A stretch of 64,000 nucleotides of DNA from an uncultured Eubacteriales bacterium (GTDB taxonomy: Bacteria; Bacillota; Clostridia; Oscillospirales; Acutalibacteraceae): contig CAKSNE010000008.1 in the NCBI GenBank assembly GCA_934476085.1, positions 12,495 through 76,494 on the forward strand, read 5' to 3'. Below are positions 51,099 through 60,755 of this stretch, one piece after another; the stretch's first letter is position 1; each line of letters begins with the position of its first letter. Both the position numbers and the translations under genes were made by a program. The notes below the pieces were generated by a model. The model had not been told where the DNA came from. It saw only the letters and a program-made list of their open reading frames with translations, and made no database searches.

Positions 51099-54068
51099 TT
51101 AATCTCTCTCCTCTAATGCACCGATAAGGCTGCGAAGCCTTATTTTAACAGCACCCAAATTAGTGATTTCATCAATTTTGATTTGAGTATATAATTTGTT
51201 GTGTTCTTCCAAAATAGAGCGAACTTCATCGGTTGTAATAGCGTCAATACCGCAACCGAAAGATACAAGCTGAACAAACTCGGTATTCTCGTGTTCGGCA
51301 GCATAAAGTGCGCTCGCATAAAGTCTTGCGTGGTAAGTCCATTGGTTAAGAACATTTACTTTAGGCACATCTGATAATTCGCAAACTGCGTCTTCTGTTA
51401 CAACAACAAAATCAAGCGAAGTAGCGAGTTTATCAATACCGTGGCTGATTTCAGGGTCAATATGATAAGGTCTGCCAGCCAAAACCATTAAACGCTTGTT
51501 GTTATCTCTTGCATATTTAATGCTTTTTTGACCTTCTTCTTTAACTGCCTTCATATGTTCATAGTATTTTTCAAAACCGTATTTAACCGCTTTTCTAACA
51601 TCTTTTAAGTTAATGTTATCAAAATGCTTTGACAAAAACTGTGTAAGTTCTCTGGCAAGTTCTTTTTGATTGTTTACAGTTAAATAAGGGAAAATGAATG
51701 TTGTATCTTTAAGTGAATCCATATTACCGTTTAATAGTTCAGGGTAATATGCTACAACAGGGCAGTTATAGTGGTTAGAACTGCGTTTTTCATCAATGTT
51801 ATAAGTAAGGCAAGGGAAGAAGATAGCGTCAACTTTATCTTCAATCAGTTGCTCTATGTGTCCGTGGGTTATTTTTGCCGGGTAACAAGCGGTATCTGAT
51901 GGAATTGAGAATTGACCTTTTGCGTAAATATCCCTATCAGAAAATCCCGAAAGTTTTACCGAAAAACCAAGGCTTTCAAAAATTCCGTGCCAAAGAGGCG
52001 CTAATTCATACATACCAAGCGCAAGCGGTAAACCGATTGTTTCTTTTCTGGTACCTTTTGTATAAAAAATCTTTTGTAACAACTCTCGTTTAAAGTTAAA
52101 CATATTAGGAATTGTTTCAAGATTAGACTCTTTATTAACGGCTGATTCGCCTTTTTTACATTGGTTACCGGAAATAAATTTTTCGCCGTTGTTAAATATG
52201 TTTACTGTTAATTTGCAGTTATTGGTACAACCTTTGCAAACCGCAGATTTTGATGTATGAGTAAATTCTTTTAAATCAGCCTTTGAAATGAGTGTTGAAC
52301 TGTCTTTTGCAACTGATTTTGCATATAAAGCCGCACCGTAAGCACCCATAAGACCTGCAATATCAGGTCTAATACAGTTGTGACCGATTTCTCTTTCAAA
52401 ACATCTTAAAACAGCGTTGTTTAAGAAAGTACCGCCTTGAACAACAATGTTTTCACCAAGTTCATCGGCACTTGTAACACGAATAACTTTATAAATAGCG
52501 TTTTTAACAACCGAATTAGAAAGACCGGCTGAAATATCTTCAACTTTTGCACCGTCTTTTTGTGCTTGTTTTACAGATGAATTCATAAATACTGTGCAAC
52601 GAGTACCAAGGTCGACAGGTGCTTTTGAATAAAGACCGATTTTTGAAAACTCTTCAGCGGTGTAGCCCATTGCTTTTGCAAATGTTTCAATAAATGAGCC
52701 GCAACCTGATGAGCAAGCCTCATTAAGCATAATAGAGTCAATAGAATTGTTATGTACTCTAAAGCATTTAATATCTTGTCCGCCGATATCAAGAATAAAA
52801 TCAACATTAGGACTAAAATATTTAGCGGCGGTAAAGTGAGCCATTGTTTCAACTATACCAAAGTCAACACCAAAAGCCTTTTTAATTAAATCTTCGCCGT
52901 ATCCGGTTACCGCACTGCTTTTGATTTTAATTTTGTCGCCGCAAATTTTATAAATCTCTTTTAATTGCTCTTTAACAATTTCAACAGGGTTACCCTTGTT
53001 TGAATCATAATAAGAGTAAAGCATTTCATTGTTTTCGCTCATTAAAAACAACTTTGTTGTTGTACTACCGCAGTCAATTCCTAAATAAGCGTCGCCTTCA
53101 TAGGTTTTAGGGTCAGCGGTTTTAACTGTCGCTTTTTTATGGCGTTCAATAAATTCGTTATAATCATTTTCATCAACAAAAAGCGGGGCAGAGTGAGGCA
53201 TTTCACTCTTTTGATTAGCCGCATTTTCAAGTGCAGAGTAAATTTCTTCATAAGTATATTCTTTAGCCTGTTTTGATGCGTAAATAGCTGCACCGAGTGA
53301 AACCGAAAATCTTCCGTATTCAGGAAAAATAGCGTGTTCATCATCAAGCTTTAATGTTTCTTTAAAACGCTCACGAAGTCCTTTGCAGTAATGAAGCGGT
53401 CCGCCTAAAAACATAACTTTGCCGTCAATTTTTCTACCCTGGGCTAGTCCTGCGATAGTCTGGTTTACAACCGCCTGATAAATACTGGCGGCAATATCGG
53501 ATTTTTGTGCACCCTGGTTAAGTAGCGGTTGAATATCTGTTTTAGCAAAAACACCGCAACGAGAAGCAATAGGATAAATTCTCTTATGTGCAAGTGAAAG
53601 TGCATCAAGTTCTTCATTAGTAACATTCAAAAGTGTTGCAATTTGGTCGATAAACGCACCCGTACCGCCTGCACAAGTACCGTTCATTCGCTCATCAAGA
53701 CCGCCTTTGAAAAAGATAACTTTAGCATCCTCGCCACCAAGCTCAATAACAACCGATGTATCCGGCTCAAGTTGTCTGACAGTTTCAGCGGTCGCAAAAA
53801 CTTCTTGAACAAAAGGCAATCCCGCAGCATCAGCCATACCAAGACCGGCAGAACCTGAAATTGCAATCTTGATTTTCTTACCGATTAACAAGTCTTTAAC
53901 TTCGTTTATCATCGACAAAGTCTTTTTTCTGACAAAAGAGAAATGTCGCTCATATTTTTCATAAATTACTTTGTTGTTATCAACTACAACAACCTTTGCA
54001 GTAGTAGATCCAATATCTATTCCAAGTAAAATTTCTTCATAATTAGTATCTAAAACTATATTAGCCAT
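51099..54068 (-). CDS. acyl-CoA dehydratase activase (BcrAD_BadFG ATPase, tandem)
   Basis: 989 aa. Two ASKHA/BcrAD_BadFG ATPase units: LLGIDIGSTTAKVVVVDNNK with GGTGAFIDQIATLL (first Cys cluster region), and YLGIDCGSTTTKLFLMSENN with ACSSGCGSFIETFAKAMGY (second). These are followed by a DUF2229 domain (from about 640). Such activases use ATP to inject an electron into 2-hydroxyacyl-CoA dehydratases. I start at MANIVLDTNYEEI (54068) behind GGAGG; a 20-codon longer frame is less likely. No dedicated dehydratase alpha/beta pair with clear substrate is in the window. Confidence 0.88.
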   Translation of the reverse strand: MANIVLDTNYEEILLGIDIGSTTAKVVVVDNNKVIYEKYERHFSFVRKKTLSMINEVKDLLIGKKIKIAISGSAGLGMADAAGLPFVQEVFATAETVRQLEPDTSVVIELGGEDAKVIFFKGGLDERMNGTCAGGTGAFIDQIATLLNVTNEELDALSLAHKRIYPIASRCGVFAKTDIQPLLNQGAQKSDIAASIYQAVVNQTIAGLAQGRKIDGKVMFLGGPLHYCKGLRERFKETLKLDDEHAIFPEYGRFSVSLGAAIYASKQAKEYTYEEIYSALENAANQKSEMPHSAPLFVDENDYNEFIERHKKATVKTADPKTYEGDAYLGIDCGSTTTKLFLMSENNEMLYSYYDSNKGNPVEIVKEQLKEIYKICGDKIKIKSSAVTGYGEDLIKKAFGVDFGIVETMAHFTAAKYFSPNVDFILDIGGQDIKCFRVHNNSIDSIMLNEACSSGCGSFIETFAKAMGYTAEEFSKIGLYSKAPVDLGTRCTVFMNSSVKQAQKDGAKVEDISAGLSNSVVKNAIYKVIRVTSADELGENIVVQGGTFLNNAVLRCFEREIGHNCIRPDIAGLMGAYGAALYAKSVAKDSSTLISKADLKEFTHTSKSAVCKGCTNNCKLTVNIFNNGEKFISGNQCKKGESAVNKESNLETIPNMFNFKRELLQKIFYTKGTRKETIGLPLALGMYELAPLWHGIFESLGFSVKLSGFSDRDIYAKGQFSIPSDTACYPAKITHGHIEQLIEDKVDAIFFPCLTYNIDEKRSSNHYNCPVVAYYPELLNGNMDSLKDTTFIFPYLTVNNQKELARELTQFLSKHFDNINLKDVRKAVKYGFEKYYEHMKAVKEEGQKSIKYARDNNKRLMVLAGRPYHIDPEISHGIDKLATSLDFVVVTEDAVCELSDVPKVNVLNQWTYHARLYASALYAAEHENTEFVQLVSFGCGIDAITTDEVRSILEEHNKLYTQIKIDEITNLGAVKIRLRSLIGALEERD

Positions 54069-54219
54069 TTCGACCTCCAAAAGTAATAAATATTTAGATA
54101 TTATACTACTTATTTCGACTAAATTCAACTCAAAAGTTAAAAAATTAACAAATTCTTGACATCTTTATTTACCTGTAAATAATATTAAAGGTTGTGGACA
54201 AATATTCATTAAGAAAAAG

Positions 54220-54249
54220 AAAAATCGGCTGAAAACTCAGCCGATTTTT
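54220..54249 (-). terminator. terminator of the alcohol dehydrogenase gene
   Basis: Hairpin AAAAATCGGCTGA/TCAGCCGATTTTT directly after the stop codon region. Confidence 0.88.
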
Positions 54250-54262
54250 AAAAATGTGTAAA

Positions 54263-55411
54263 TTAGATTAATGATAAATATAATTCTTTGATTTCTTCAA
54301 CACTTGTTTCTCTTGGGTTACCAGGTCTGCAAGCATCATCATAAGCTGATTGAGCCAAGAAATCAACATCTTCAGGTTTAACAATTTCTTTTAAGTCAGC
54401 AGGAATACCAACATCTTTTGAAAGTTGTTTAACAGCGTCAATAGCTGCTCTTCTGTATTCTTCCTGTGACATATCGTCAACGCCTTTGACACCCATTGCT
54501 CTGGCAATTTCTCTGTATTTTTCGCCTGTTGCCGGAGCGTTGTATTCCATAACCGTTGGAAGAATGATAGCGTTTGCAACACCATGTGGAGTATCATATA
54601 AAGCACCGAGTGGGTGAGCCATTGAGTGAACAATACCAAGACCTACATTTGAAAATCCCATACCGGCGATGTATTGACCGAGCGCCATACCTTCTCTGCC
54701 TTCAGCGGTGTTTTCAACTGCACCACGAAGATTTTTAGAAATAATTTCAATTGCTTTTAAGTGGAACATATCAGAAAGTTCCCAAGCACCTGCGGTAATG
54801 TAACCCTCGATTGCGTGGGTAAGAGCGTCCATACCGGTTGCAGCGGTAAGTCCTTTTGGCATTGAAGACATCATTTCAGGGTCAACAACTGCAACAACAG
54901 GAATATCGTGAACATCTACGCAAACCATTTTTCTGTTTTTCTCAACATCAGTAATTACATAGTTGATAGTAACTTCAGCGGCTGTACCTGCGGTAGTTGG
55001 AACTGCGATAATAGGAACGCATTTATTTTTAGTAGGAGCAACGCCCTCAAGACTTCTAACATCATAAAATTCAGGGTTGTTTACAATAATACCGATTGCT
55101 TTTGATGTATCCATTGAAGAACCGCCGCCGATAGCGATAAGACAGTCAGCACCTGCTTTTTTAAACTCATCAACACCGTGTTGACAGTTTTCAATAGTTG
55201 GGTTAGGTTTAATTTCAGAATAAACCTGATAATCAATGCCTGCTTCATCTAAAACATCAGTAACTTTTTTAGTTACACCAAATTTAATAAGGTCAGGGTC
55301 AGAACAAACAAAAGCTTTTTTAAAGCCTCTGCCTTTAATTTCATCAGGGATTGATTTAATTGCCCCTGCACCGTGATAAGAAGTTTCATTCAATACAAAT
55401 CTGTTAGCCAT
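54263..55411 (-). CDS. iron-containing alcohol dehydrogenase (lactaldehyde reductase-like)
   Basis: 382 aa group III alcohol dehydrogenase. The NAD-binding GGGSSMDTSKAIG and metal-binding DALTHAIEGYITAGAW (His), HSMAHPLGALYDTPHGVANA (two His) are present. It is closest to FucO-type lactaldehyde reductase/1,2-propanediol oxidoreductase by overall motifs. Other short-chain aldehydes are possible. Single gene with its own terminator. Confidence 0.9.
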   Translation of the reverse strand: MANRFVLNETSYHGAGAIKSIPDEIKGRGFKKAFVCSDPDLIKFGVTKKVTDVLDEAGIDYQVYSEIKPNPTIENCQHGVDEFKKAGADCLIAIGGGSSMDTSKAIGIIVNNPEFYDVRSLEGVAPTKNKCVPIIAVPTTAGTAAEVTINYVITDVEKNRKMVCVDVHDIPVVAVVDPEMMSSMPKGLTAATGMDALTHAIEGYITAGAWELSDMFHLKAIEIISKNLRGAVENTAEGREGMALGQYIAGMGFSNVGLGIVHSMAHPLGALYDTPHGVANAIILPTVMEYNAPATGEKYREIARAMGVKGVDDMSQEEYRRAAIDAVKQLSKDVGIPADLKEIVKPEDVDFLAQSAYDDACRPGNPRETSVEEIKELYLSLI

Positions 55412-55537
55412 TATTTTTTATACTCCTTTGAAAATAATATAAAGTATAGAATTTTTAATCCTATATTTATATTTTAACTGGTAAATATTAATAAATCAAG
55501 AACAAATTTTATGATTTAGGTTAAAATTTTTATTACT

Positions 55538-56539
55538 TTAATTGAATTTTGTTCTAAGTTCATCGGCGTCATCGTCTTTGTGTTCAGTAAATACTTTAAA
55601 ACAAAGCTTTTCAAGGTCGGAATAAGTTTTTAATTCGCCACAATCACGCCTGTAAGCCGCAGCACCTTTTATTCCACGCATATAATAAGCGGCATGTTTT
55701 CTCGCTTGACGCATAGCGGTATGCTCATCTTTGTATTGTATCATTAATTTAACTTGTTTTAACAGTATGAGCATTCTCTCCGAGATTGGCGGCTCGGGGA
55801 TGTAGCGAGTTTCATTTAAATAAGCGTCAATTTGCTGAAAAATCCAAGGTGCACCGCAAGCGGCTCTGCCTATCATAACTAAATCGCAACCTGTATATTC
55901 ATACATTTTAGCCGCATCGTTTGCATCTCGAATATCGCCGTTGCCGATAACAGGAATTGAAACCGCTTGCTTTACATCTTTAATAATATCAAGGTTAACA
56001 GGTGGCGAATACATTTGCGGACGAGTTCTTCCGTGAACTGTAACTGCTTTAGCACCCGCTTCTTCGCAACGCTTTGCCACTTCAACTGCGTTTATGTTTT
56101 CGTTATCCCAACCGGCACGAATTTTTACAGTAACAGGAACATCGGATACTTCGTTTACCGCCTTTACAATTTCAGCGGCTAATTTCGGGTCTTTCATCAA
56201 CGCACTACCGCCACCGTTGTTAGCAACCTTTGGTGCAGGACAACCCATATTAATATCAATAAAGTTAGGGGAGTATTTCATAGCTTTTTCGGTAGCAACC
56301 TTAAAACATTCTATGTCATAACCGAAAAGTTGAACGCCCATAGGACGCTCTTTTTCGTGAACTTCTAAAAATTCTTTTGTCTTGTTGCAACCGAGAGTAA
56401 GTGCCTTAACGCTGGTTAATTCGCCAACGGTATAAGCCGCTCCGTATCCTATACAAAGCTCTCTCATAGCCCTATCGGCAACCCCCGCCATAGGCGCTAA
56501 ACAAGCATTGCCTTTTATCTCTAAATTACCTATTTTCAT
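55538..56539 (-). CDS. dusB: tRNA-dihydrouridine synthase
   Basis: 333 aa FMN enzyme that reduces uridine in the tRNA D-loop. ACLAPMAGVADRAMRELC at the FMN site, INMGCPAPKVANNGGGSALM with the catalytic Cys, VTVHGRTRPQMYS and VIGNGDIRDANDAAKM are all DusB-like. Leaderless gap to neighbours. Confidence 0.95.
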   Translation of the reverse strand: MKIGNLEIKGNACLAPMAGVADRAMRELCIGYGAAYTVGELTSVKALTLGCNKTKEFLEVHEKERPMGVQLFGYDIECFKVATEKAMKYSPNFIDINMGCPAPKVANNGGGSALMKDPKLAAEIVKAVNEVSDVPVTVKIRAGWDNENINAVEVAKRCEEAGAKAVTVHGRTRPQMYSPPVNLDIIKDVKQAVSIPVIGNGDIRDANDAAKMYEYTGCDLVMIGRAACGAPWIFQQIDAYLNETRYIPEPPISERMLILLKQVKLMIQYKDEHTAMRQARKHAAYYMRGIKGAAAYRRDCGELKTYSDLEKLCFKVFTEHKDDDADELRTKFN

Positions 56540-56683
56540 ATATAGTTATATCCTTGTATAAAATGTGATTTTCTATATATTATATCAATATTTAATGCGT
56601 TTTTCAATAGCATATCGCATAATGTAAAAATATTGAATTTTAATAGACTATGTGGTATAATATTACAAAAAAGGAGAAGAAAA

Positions 56684-57523
56684 ATGAAAAAAGTGTTATC
56701 AATTTCAATGTGTTTATGTATAATATTAAATTTATTTGTGCTCGTTAGTGTATCTGCGAGTGCAGAAGAAGTATTTACAAGTGGTGATTATAGATACACA
56801 GTTGCAGATAATAAAGCAACTATTACTTTATATATAGGTAATGCAAAAGATGTAATGATTCCATCAAAATTAGATGGAAAATATGTTGTTAGTATAGGAA
56901 ATTATGCGTTTTATGATTTGGATTTTAATAGTGTAGTTATACCTAATAGTGTAATTAATATCGGAGATAATGCTTTTCAAAATAATGCATATTTATCTAA
57001 TGTAACAATCGGTGAAAATGTTGTCAGCATTGGAAACGAAGCATTTGAAAATTGTAATTTTCTATCAAATGTAACTATGCCGAAAAAAGTGAGTTATATT
57101 GGTTTTAAGGCTTTTGGATATTATCATTCTTATAATGATAGCCAAGATGTTATTTGGCATAAAGCAGATGGTTTTAAAATTATCGGTTTTAAAAATTCTA
57201 AAGCACAAAAATATGCAGTTGAAAACAATTTTAAATTTAGTGAAATTACTTTATTAAAACTAAAATCTCCTAAAGTAAAAATTACTTCAGGTAAAAAGCA
57301 AATTAAAATCAAATATACCAAAGCAAAAAATGTGGTTGGTTTTAAGGTTAGATATAAAATCAATGGCAAATGGAAAATTAAAACTTTTAAAACTAAAAAG
57401 TCCGTAACAAAAACTATTTCTGGACTTAAAAAAGGTAAATACAAAGTTCAAATCCGTGTATTTTCAAAAGGCAAAAAGGCTTATTCAAGTTGGTCTAAAA
57501 CAAAAACTGTCAAAGTTAAATAA
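56684..57523 (+). CDS. secreted LRR (BspA-like) protein with FnIII-like C-terminus
   Basis: 279 aa. Signal peptide (about 1-28, ending VSASAEE), LRR_5/BspA repeats (about 60-150: VSIGNYAFYDLDFNSVVIPN, INIGDNAFQNNAYLSNVTIG), then a fibronectin III-like domain (about 200-280: KSPKVKITSGKKQIKIKYTK, ending YSSWSKTKTVKVK). I start at MKKVLSISM behind AAGGAGAAG, not 17 codons earlier. Related in its C-terminus to the FnIII part of the PIG-L protein at 7.5 kb. Confidence 0.85.
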   Translation: MKKVLSISMCLCIILNLFVLVSVSASAEEVFTSGDYRYTVADNKATITLYIGNAKDVMIPSKLDGKYVVSIGNYAFYDLDFNSVVIPNSVINIGDNAFQNNAYLSNVTIGENVVSIGNEAFENCNFLSNVTMPKKVSYIGFKAFGYYHSYNDSQDVIWHKADGFKIIGFKNSKAQKYAVENNFKFSEITLLKLKSPKVKITSGKKQIKIKYTKAKNVVGFKVRYKINGKWKIKTFKTKKSVTKTISGLKKGKYKVQIRVFSKGKKAYSSWSKTKTVKVK

Positions 57524-57540
57524 TTAATAACAAAAAACAC

Positions 57541-57569
57541 TTGACACGAGAGTGGGTAGGTGTTATAAT
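57541..57569 (+). promoter_or_regulatory. rplS promoter
   Basis: TTGACA (57541-57546) and TATAAT (57564-57569), spaced 17 bp: a perfect consensus. Confidence 0.85.
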
Positions 57570-57575
57570 ATTTAG

Positions 57576-57712
57576 GCTTTTGATTTCACCGATACTTCTA
57601 TTCGGGGTGGAGTCAATGCGAAAGACTTTAAAGTCTAAAACATTGAAGCGGACAGTCCTCTGTGCATTTTTGTAGTATGAATGTCTGAAAATTTTATAGG
57701 AGGAAAGTAAAA
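57576..57712 (+). promoter_or_regulatory. ribosomal protein L19 leader
   Basis: The 135-nt untranslated leader has a hairpin TTTCACCGATA...TATTCGGGGTGGAG and, further, AGACTTTAAAGTCT and GCGGACAGTCCTCTGTGC, resembling the L19 leader RNAs of Firmicutes that bind L19 and control rplS. Assigned from position and form, not from a model search. Confidence 0.6.
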
Positions 57713-58057
57713 ATGGACGCACTCAAAAATTTAGTTGAAGGCCAGATTAAAACTGATATGCCTAAAATCCCTGTTGGTGCTACTGTAAAAGTACACGTTA
57801 AAATCCGTGAGGGTGAAAAGGAAAGAATTCAGGTTTATGAAGGCATCGTTATCGCTAAAAACAACAGCGGTATTTCTGAAACCATTACAGTTCGTAGAGT
57901 AGCTTATGGTTGTGGTATTGAAAGAGTATTCCCAATCCACTCACCAAACGTTGCTAAAATCGAAGTTGTTATGGAAGGTGTAGCTAGAAGAAGCAAACTT
58001 TATTATCTTCGTGATAGAGTTGGTAAGGCTGCTAAACTTAAACAGAAACTTAAATAA
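57713..58057 (+). CDS. rplS: 50S ribosomal protein L19
   Basis: 114 aa. DMPKIPVGATVKVHVKIREG, ERIQVYEGIVIAKNNSGI and GCGIERVFPIHSPNVAKIEV are canonical. AGGAGGAAAG precedes the ATG. It heads the usual rplS-lepB-rbgA-rnhB neighbourhood. Confidence 0.98.
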   Translation: MDALKNLVEGQIKTDMPKIPVGATVKVHVKIREGEKERIQVYEGIVIAKNNSGISETITVRRVAYGCGIERVFPIHSPNVAKIEVVMEGVARRSKLYYLRDRVGKAAKLKQKLK

Positions 58058-58070
58058 GATTTTGTGTTTT

Positions 58071-58102
58071 AAAGGACGGGTAATTAAAACTCGTCCTTTT
58101 TA
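58071..58102 (+). terminator. rplS terminator
   Basis: Hairpin AAAGGACGgG/CtCGTCCTTT plus T run. Confidence 0.85.
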
Positions 58103-58196
58103 ATTTTACAAAAAATTCAAAATTACCCCTTTTAATTTCAGCGGCGTTATGGTATACTTAATAAATAGTTTAAATTATAGTTAATGGTGATTAATT

Positions 58197-58838
58197 TTGA
58201 ATAAAGATAATGAAAAAAATGTTATTGATTTAGATGAGTCTGAATTAGCAGAGCTTAATGATGCAAAAGCTGAAAAACCTGTTGGTTTTGTAAAAAGTAT
58301 TTATGAATGGGTTGACTCTTTTGTAATATCTTTTATAGTTGTTGTTATTATTTTTACTATGTTTTTTGGCAAGGTTAAAGTAAACGGCGACTCAATGAAA
58401 GAAACATTGCATAATGATGACCAGCTTATTATTACTGATTTTATGTATAAACCTGAGCGTGGCGATATTGTTATTATTTCAAGAAGCCCTGATAATGTTG
58501 TTGTTAAAGACCCTAGAACAGAAGATCAGCCGATTGTTAAAAGGGTTATCGCTATTGAAGGCGACACTATTCAGATTACTGAAGATGGCAAGGTTTTGCT
58601 TAATGATAAAGAGTTAGATGAGCCTTATATAAAAGATTATGCTGAAAATCTTGGCACACCGCAAAGAGATATGACAGTAAAACTTGAAGTTCCAAAGGGT
58701 AGAATTTTTGTAATGGGCGATAACCGTCATGATTCACATGATAGCCGTTATGTTGATATTTGGCTTGTTGATACAAGATATGTTTTAGGTAAAGTTTTGT
58801 GTAGAATTTATCCTTTTGACCAATTGGGTACCTTTTAA
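58197..58838 (+). CDS. lepB: signal peptidase I
   Basis: 213 aa. One transmembrane helix (about 40-62, FVISFIVVVIIFTMFFG), then the catalytic Ser in KVNGDSMKETLHNDD and catalytic Lys in IVKRVIAIEGDTI; the box GRIFVMGDNRHDSHDSR follows. TTG start at 58197 behind AATGGTGAT; no in-frame ATG fits the family start. Confidence 0.95.
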   Translation: MNKDNEKNVIDLDESELAELNDAKAEKPVGFVKSIYEWVDSFVISFIVVVIIFTMFFGKVKVNGDSMKETLHNDDQLIITDFMYKPERGDIVIISRSPDNVVVKDPRTEDQPIVKRVIAIEGDTIQITEDGKVLLNDKELDEPYIKDYAENLGTPQRDMTVKLEVPKGRIFVMGDNRHDSHDSRYVDIWLVDTRYVLGKVLCRIYPFDQLGTF

Positions 58839-58861
58839 TTAACAGTTTAGAAAGGACTATT

Positions 58862-59719
58862 ATGCAAAGGCAGAATATACAATGGTTTCCAGGCCATATG
58901 GCGAAAACCCGTCGATTAATCGGCGAAAAATTACCGCTTATTGACTTGGTAGCTGAAATAATTGATGCGAGAATTCCTTATTCTTCAAGAAATCCGGAAT
59001 TATCGGAATGGGTTAAATCAAAACCGAGAATAATTCTTCTTAATAAATGCGATATGGCAGATGAAAGTATTACTGCCGAGTGGGTTGAGAAGTTAAATGA
59101 TGAAAATACAACCGCTATTCCTATTGACTGTAAAACAGGCAGCGGATTTAATAAGTTTTTGCCGACAGTTAAAACTATTTTAGCTGATAGAATTAAAAAG
59201 CTTGAAGAAAAGGGTATGTCGGGTAAAACTCTTAAAGTTATGATTGTCGGTATTCCTAATGTAGGTAAATCATCTTTTATCAATCGCATTGCGGGAACAA
59301 ATAGGGCAAAGGTTGAAAACCGTCCCGGCGTTACTCGCGGTAACCAATGGTTTATGATTGGTAAAGGCGTTGAAATGATGGATACACCGGGTGTTCTTTG
59401 GCCAAAGTTTGAAGATAATACAGTAGGCGAGCATTTGGCTTTTTGCGGCTCGGTTAAAGATACTGTTTTAGATGTTGAATTGCTTGCGATGGATTTGGTT
59501 AAAGAATTAAAAGCTCTTTATCCTGAAATGCTAAAGGCAAGATATAAATTAGATATTGATTTAGCCGAAACCGATGATTATGATATTCTTTGTGAAATGG
59601 GTAGAAAGCGTGGTATGAAAGCGTCAGGTGGCGATGTTGATACCGAGCGAATGGCTAACACATTTTTAGAAGAGTTTAGAAATACAAAAATAGGACGAAT
59701 GACGCTTGAACGCCCTTAA
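58862..59719 (+). CDS. rbgA: ribosome biogenesis GTPase RbgA (YlqF)
   Basis: 285 aa circularly permuted GTPase acting in late 50S assembly. Order G4-G5-G1-G2-G3: LLNKCDMADES (G4), GIPNVGKSSFINRI (G1), DTPGVLWPKFED (G3). The N-terminal IQWFPGHMAKTRR is the family hallmark. GAAAGGAC upstream. Confidence 0.97.
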   Translation: MQRQNIQWFPGHMAKTRRLIGEKLPLIDLVAEIIDARIPYSSRNPELSEWVKSKPRIILLNKCDMADESITAEWVEKLNDENTTAIPIDCKTGSGFNKFLPTVKTILADRIKKLEEKGMSGKTLKVMIVGIPNVGKSSFINRIAGTNRAKVENRPGVTRGNQWFMIGKGVEMMDTPGVLWPKFEDNTVGEHLAFCGSVKDTVLDVELLAMDLVKELKALYPEMLKARYKLDIDLAETDDYDILCEMGRKRGMKASGGDVDTERMANTFLEEFRNTKIGRMTLERP

Positions 59720-59731
59720 ATAAACAAAATC

Positions 59732-59764
59732 AACCGCTTAAATCTACTTTTAAGCGGTTTTTTG
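59732..59764 (+). terminator. terminator between rbgA and rnhB
   Basis: Hairpin AACCGCTTAA/TTAAGCGGTT plus T run. rnhB begins 15 bp later, so it must rely on readthrough or an internal promoter. Confidence 0.8.
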
Positions 59765-59778
59765 AAAGGAAAATAAAA

Positions 59779-60384
59779 ATGCCTGATTATTTAATTGAAA
59801 AAGAGATTATCGAAAGCGGCAAAAAAATAGTTGCAGGGGTTGATGAGGCAGGGCGTGGCCCGCTCGCAGGCCCTGTTTGTGCGGCAGCGGTAATTTTGCC
59901 TGTTGATTTAGAAATTGAAGGCTTAAATGATTCTAAAAAATTATCAGAAAAAAAGCGTGAAAAACTTTATGATATAATTATTGATAAAGCGGTGGCTTAT
60001 GATATTCAACTTGTTGATAACGAGATTATTGATGAGATTAATATTTTACAGGCAACAATGCTTGCAATGACTAATGCGGTTAATTCTTTATCGGTTAAGC
60101 CTGATTTTGTTATTATCGACGGAAACAGATTGCCGGAGCAATTAGAAATTTCCGCAAAAGCAGTTGTTAAAGGCGACGCTAAATCAATGTCAATTGCGGC
60201 GGCTTCAATTTTAGCAAAAGTAACAAGAGATAGGCTTATGTTAGAACTTGCAAAAGAGTATCCCGAATATGAATTTGAAAGACATAAGGGCTATGGTACA
60301 AAGCTTCATTGTGAAAAATTACGTGAATTCGGGCCTTGTAAAATTCATAGAAAAACTTTTATAAAGAAGATTTTAGATAAATGA
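59779..60384 (+). CDS. rnhB: ribonuclease HII
   Basis: 201 aa; removes RNA from RNA-DNA hybrids and misincorporated ribonucleotides. GVDEAGRGPLAGPVCAAAV carries the first Asp-Glu pair, FVIIDGNR a further Asp, and KGDAKSMSIAAASILAKVTRD a fourth. GAAAGGAAA upstream. Its end overlaps yraN by 4 bp. Confidence 0.97.
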   Translation: MPDYLIEKEIIESGKKIVAGVDEAGRGPLAGPVCAAAVILPVDLEIEGLNDSKKLSEKKREKLYDIIIDKAVAYDIQLVDNEIIDEINILQATMLAMTNAVNSLSVKPDFVIIDGNRLPEQLEISAKAVVKGDAKSMSIAAASILAKVTRDRLMLELAKEYPEYEFERHKGYGTKLHCEKLREFGPCKIHRKTFIKKILDK

Positions 60385-60740
60385 ACAAGTCTAATGTAAA
60401 TGGTGTAAACGGCGAATCTTTTGCTGCAAGATACCTTATTAAAAAAGGCTATGATATTGTTGCACTGAATTATCATTCAAGATATGGTGAGATTGATATA
60501 ATTGCTGAAGATGATGAATATATTTTGTTTGTAGAAGTAAAATCTCGTGATGAAAACGCTTTGTTTTTGCCAAGAGAAGCGGTTGACAGTCGAAAACAAC
60601 AAAAGATTATTCAAACCGCAATGTTTTATTTATCGGCGGTAGAAACAGAAAAACAACCGAGATTTGATGTTATAGAAGTTTATTCAAACTCTGAAAATAA
60701 AAAAACCGCTAAAATTAATCATATTAAAAACGCTTTTTAA
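60381..60740 (+). CDS. YraN/UPF0102 family nuclease-like protein
   Basis: 119 aa with a restriction-endonuclease-like core: GESFAARYLIKKGYDIVALN, YGEIDIIAEDD (Glu/Asp) and FVEVKSRDE (E-x-K). Common neighbour of rnhB; function unsettled. Confidence 0.93.
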   Translation: MNKSNVNGVNGESFAARYLIKKGYDIVALNYHSRYGEIDIIAEDDEYILFVEVKSRDENALFLPREAVDSRKQQKIIQTAMFYLSAVETEKQPRFDVIEVYSNSENKKTAKINHIKNAF

Positions 60741-60755
60741 GAAAAGGGGTATTTA

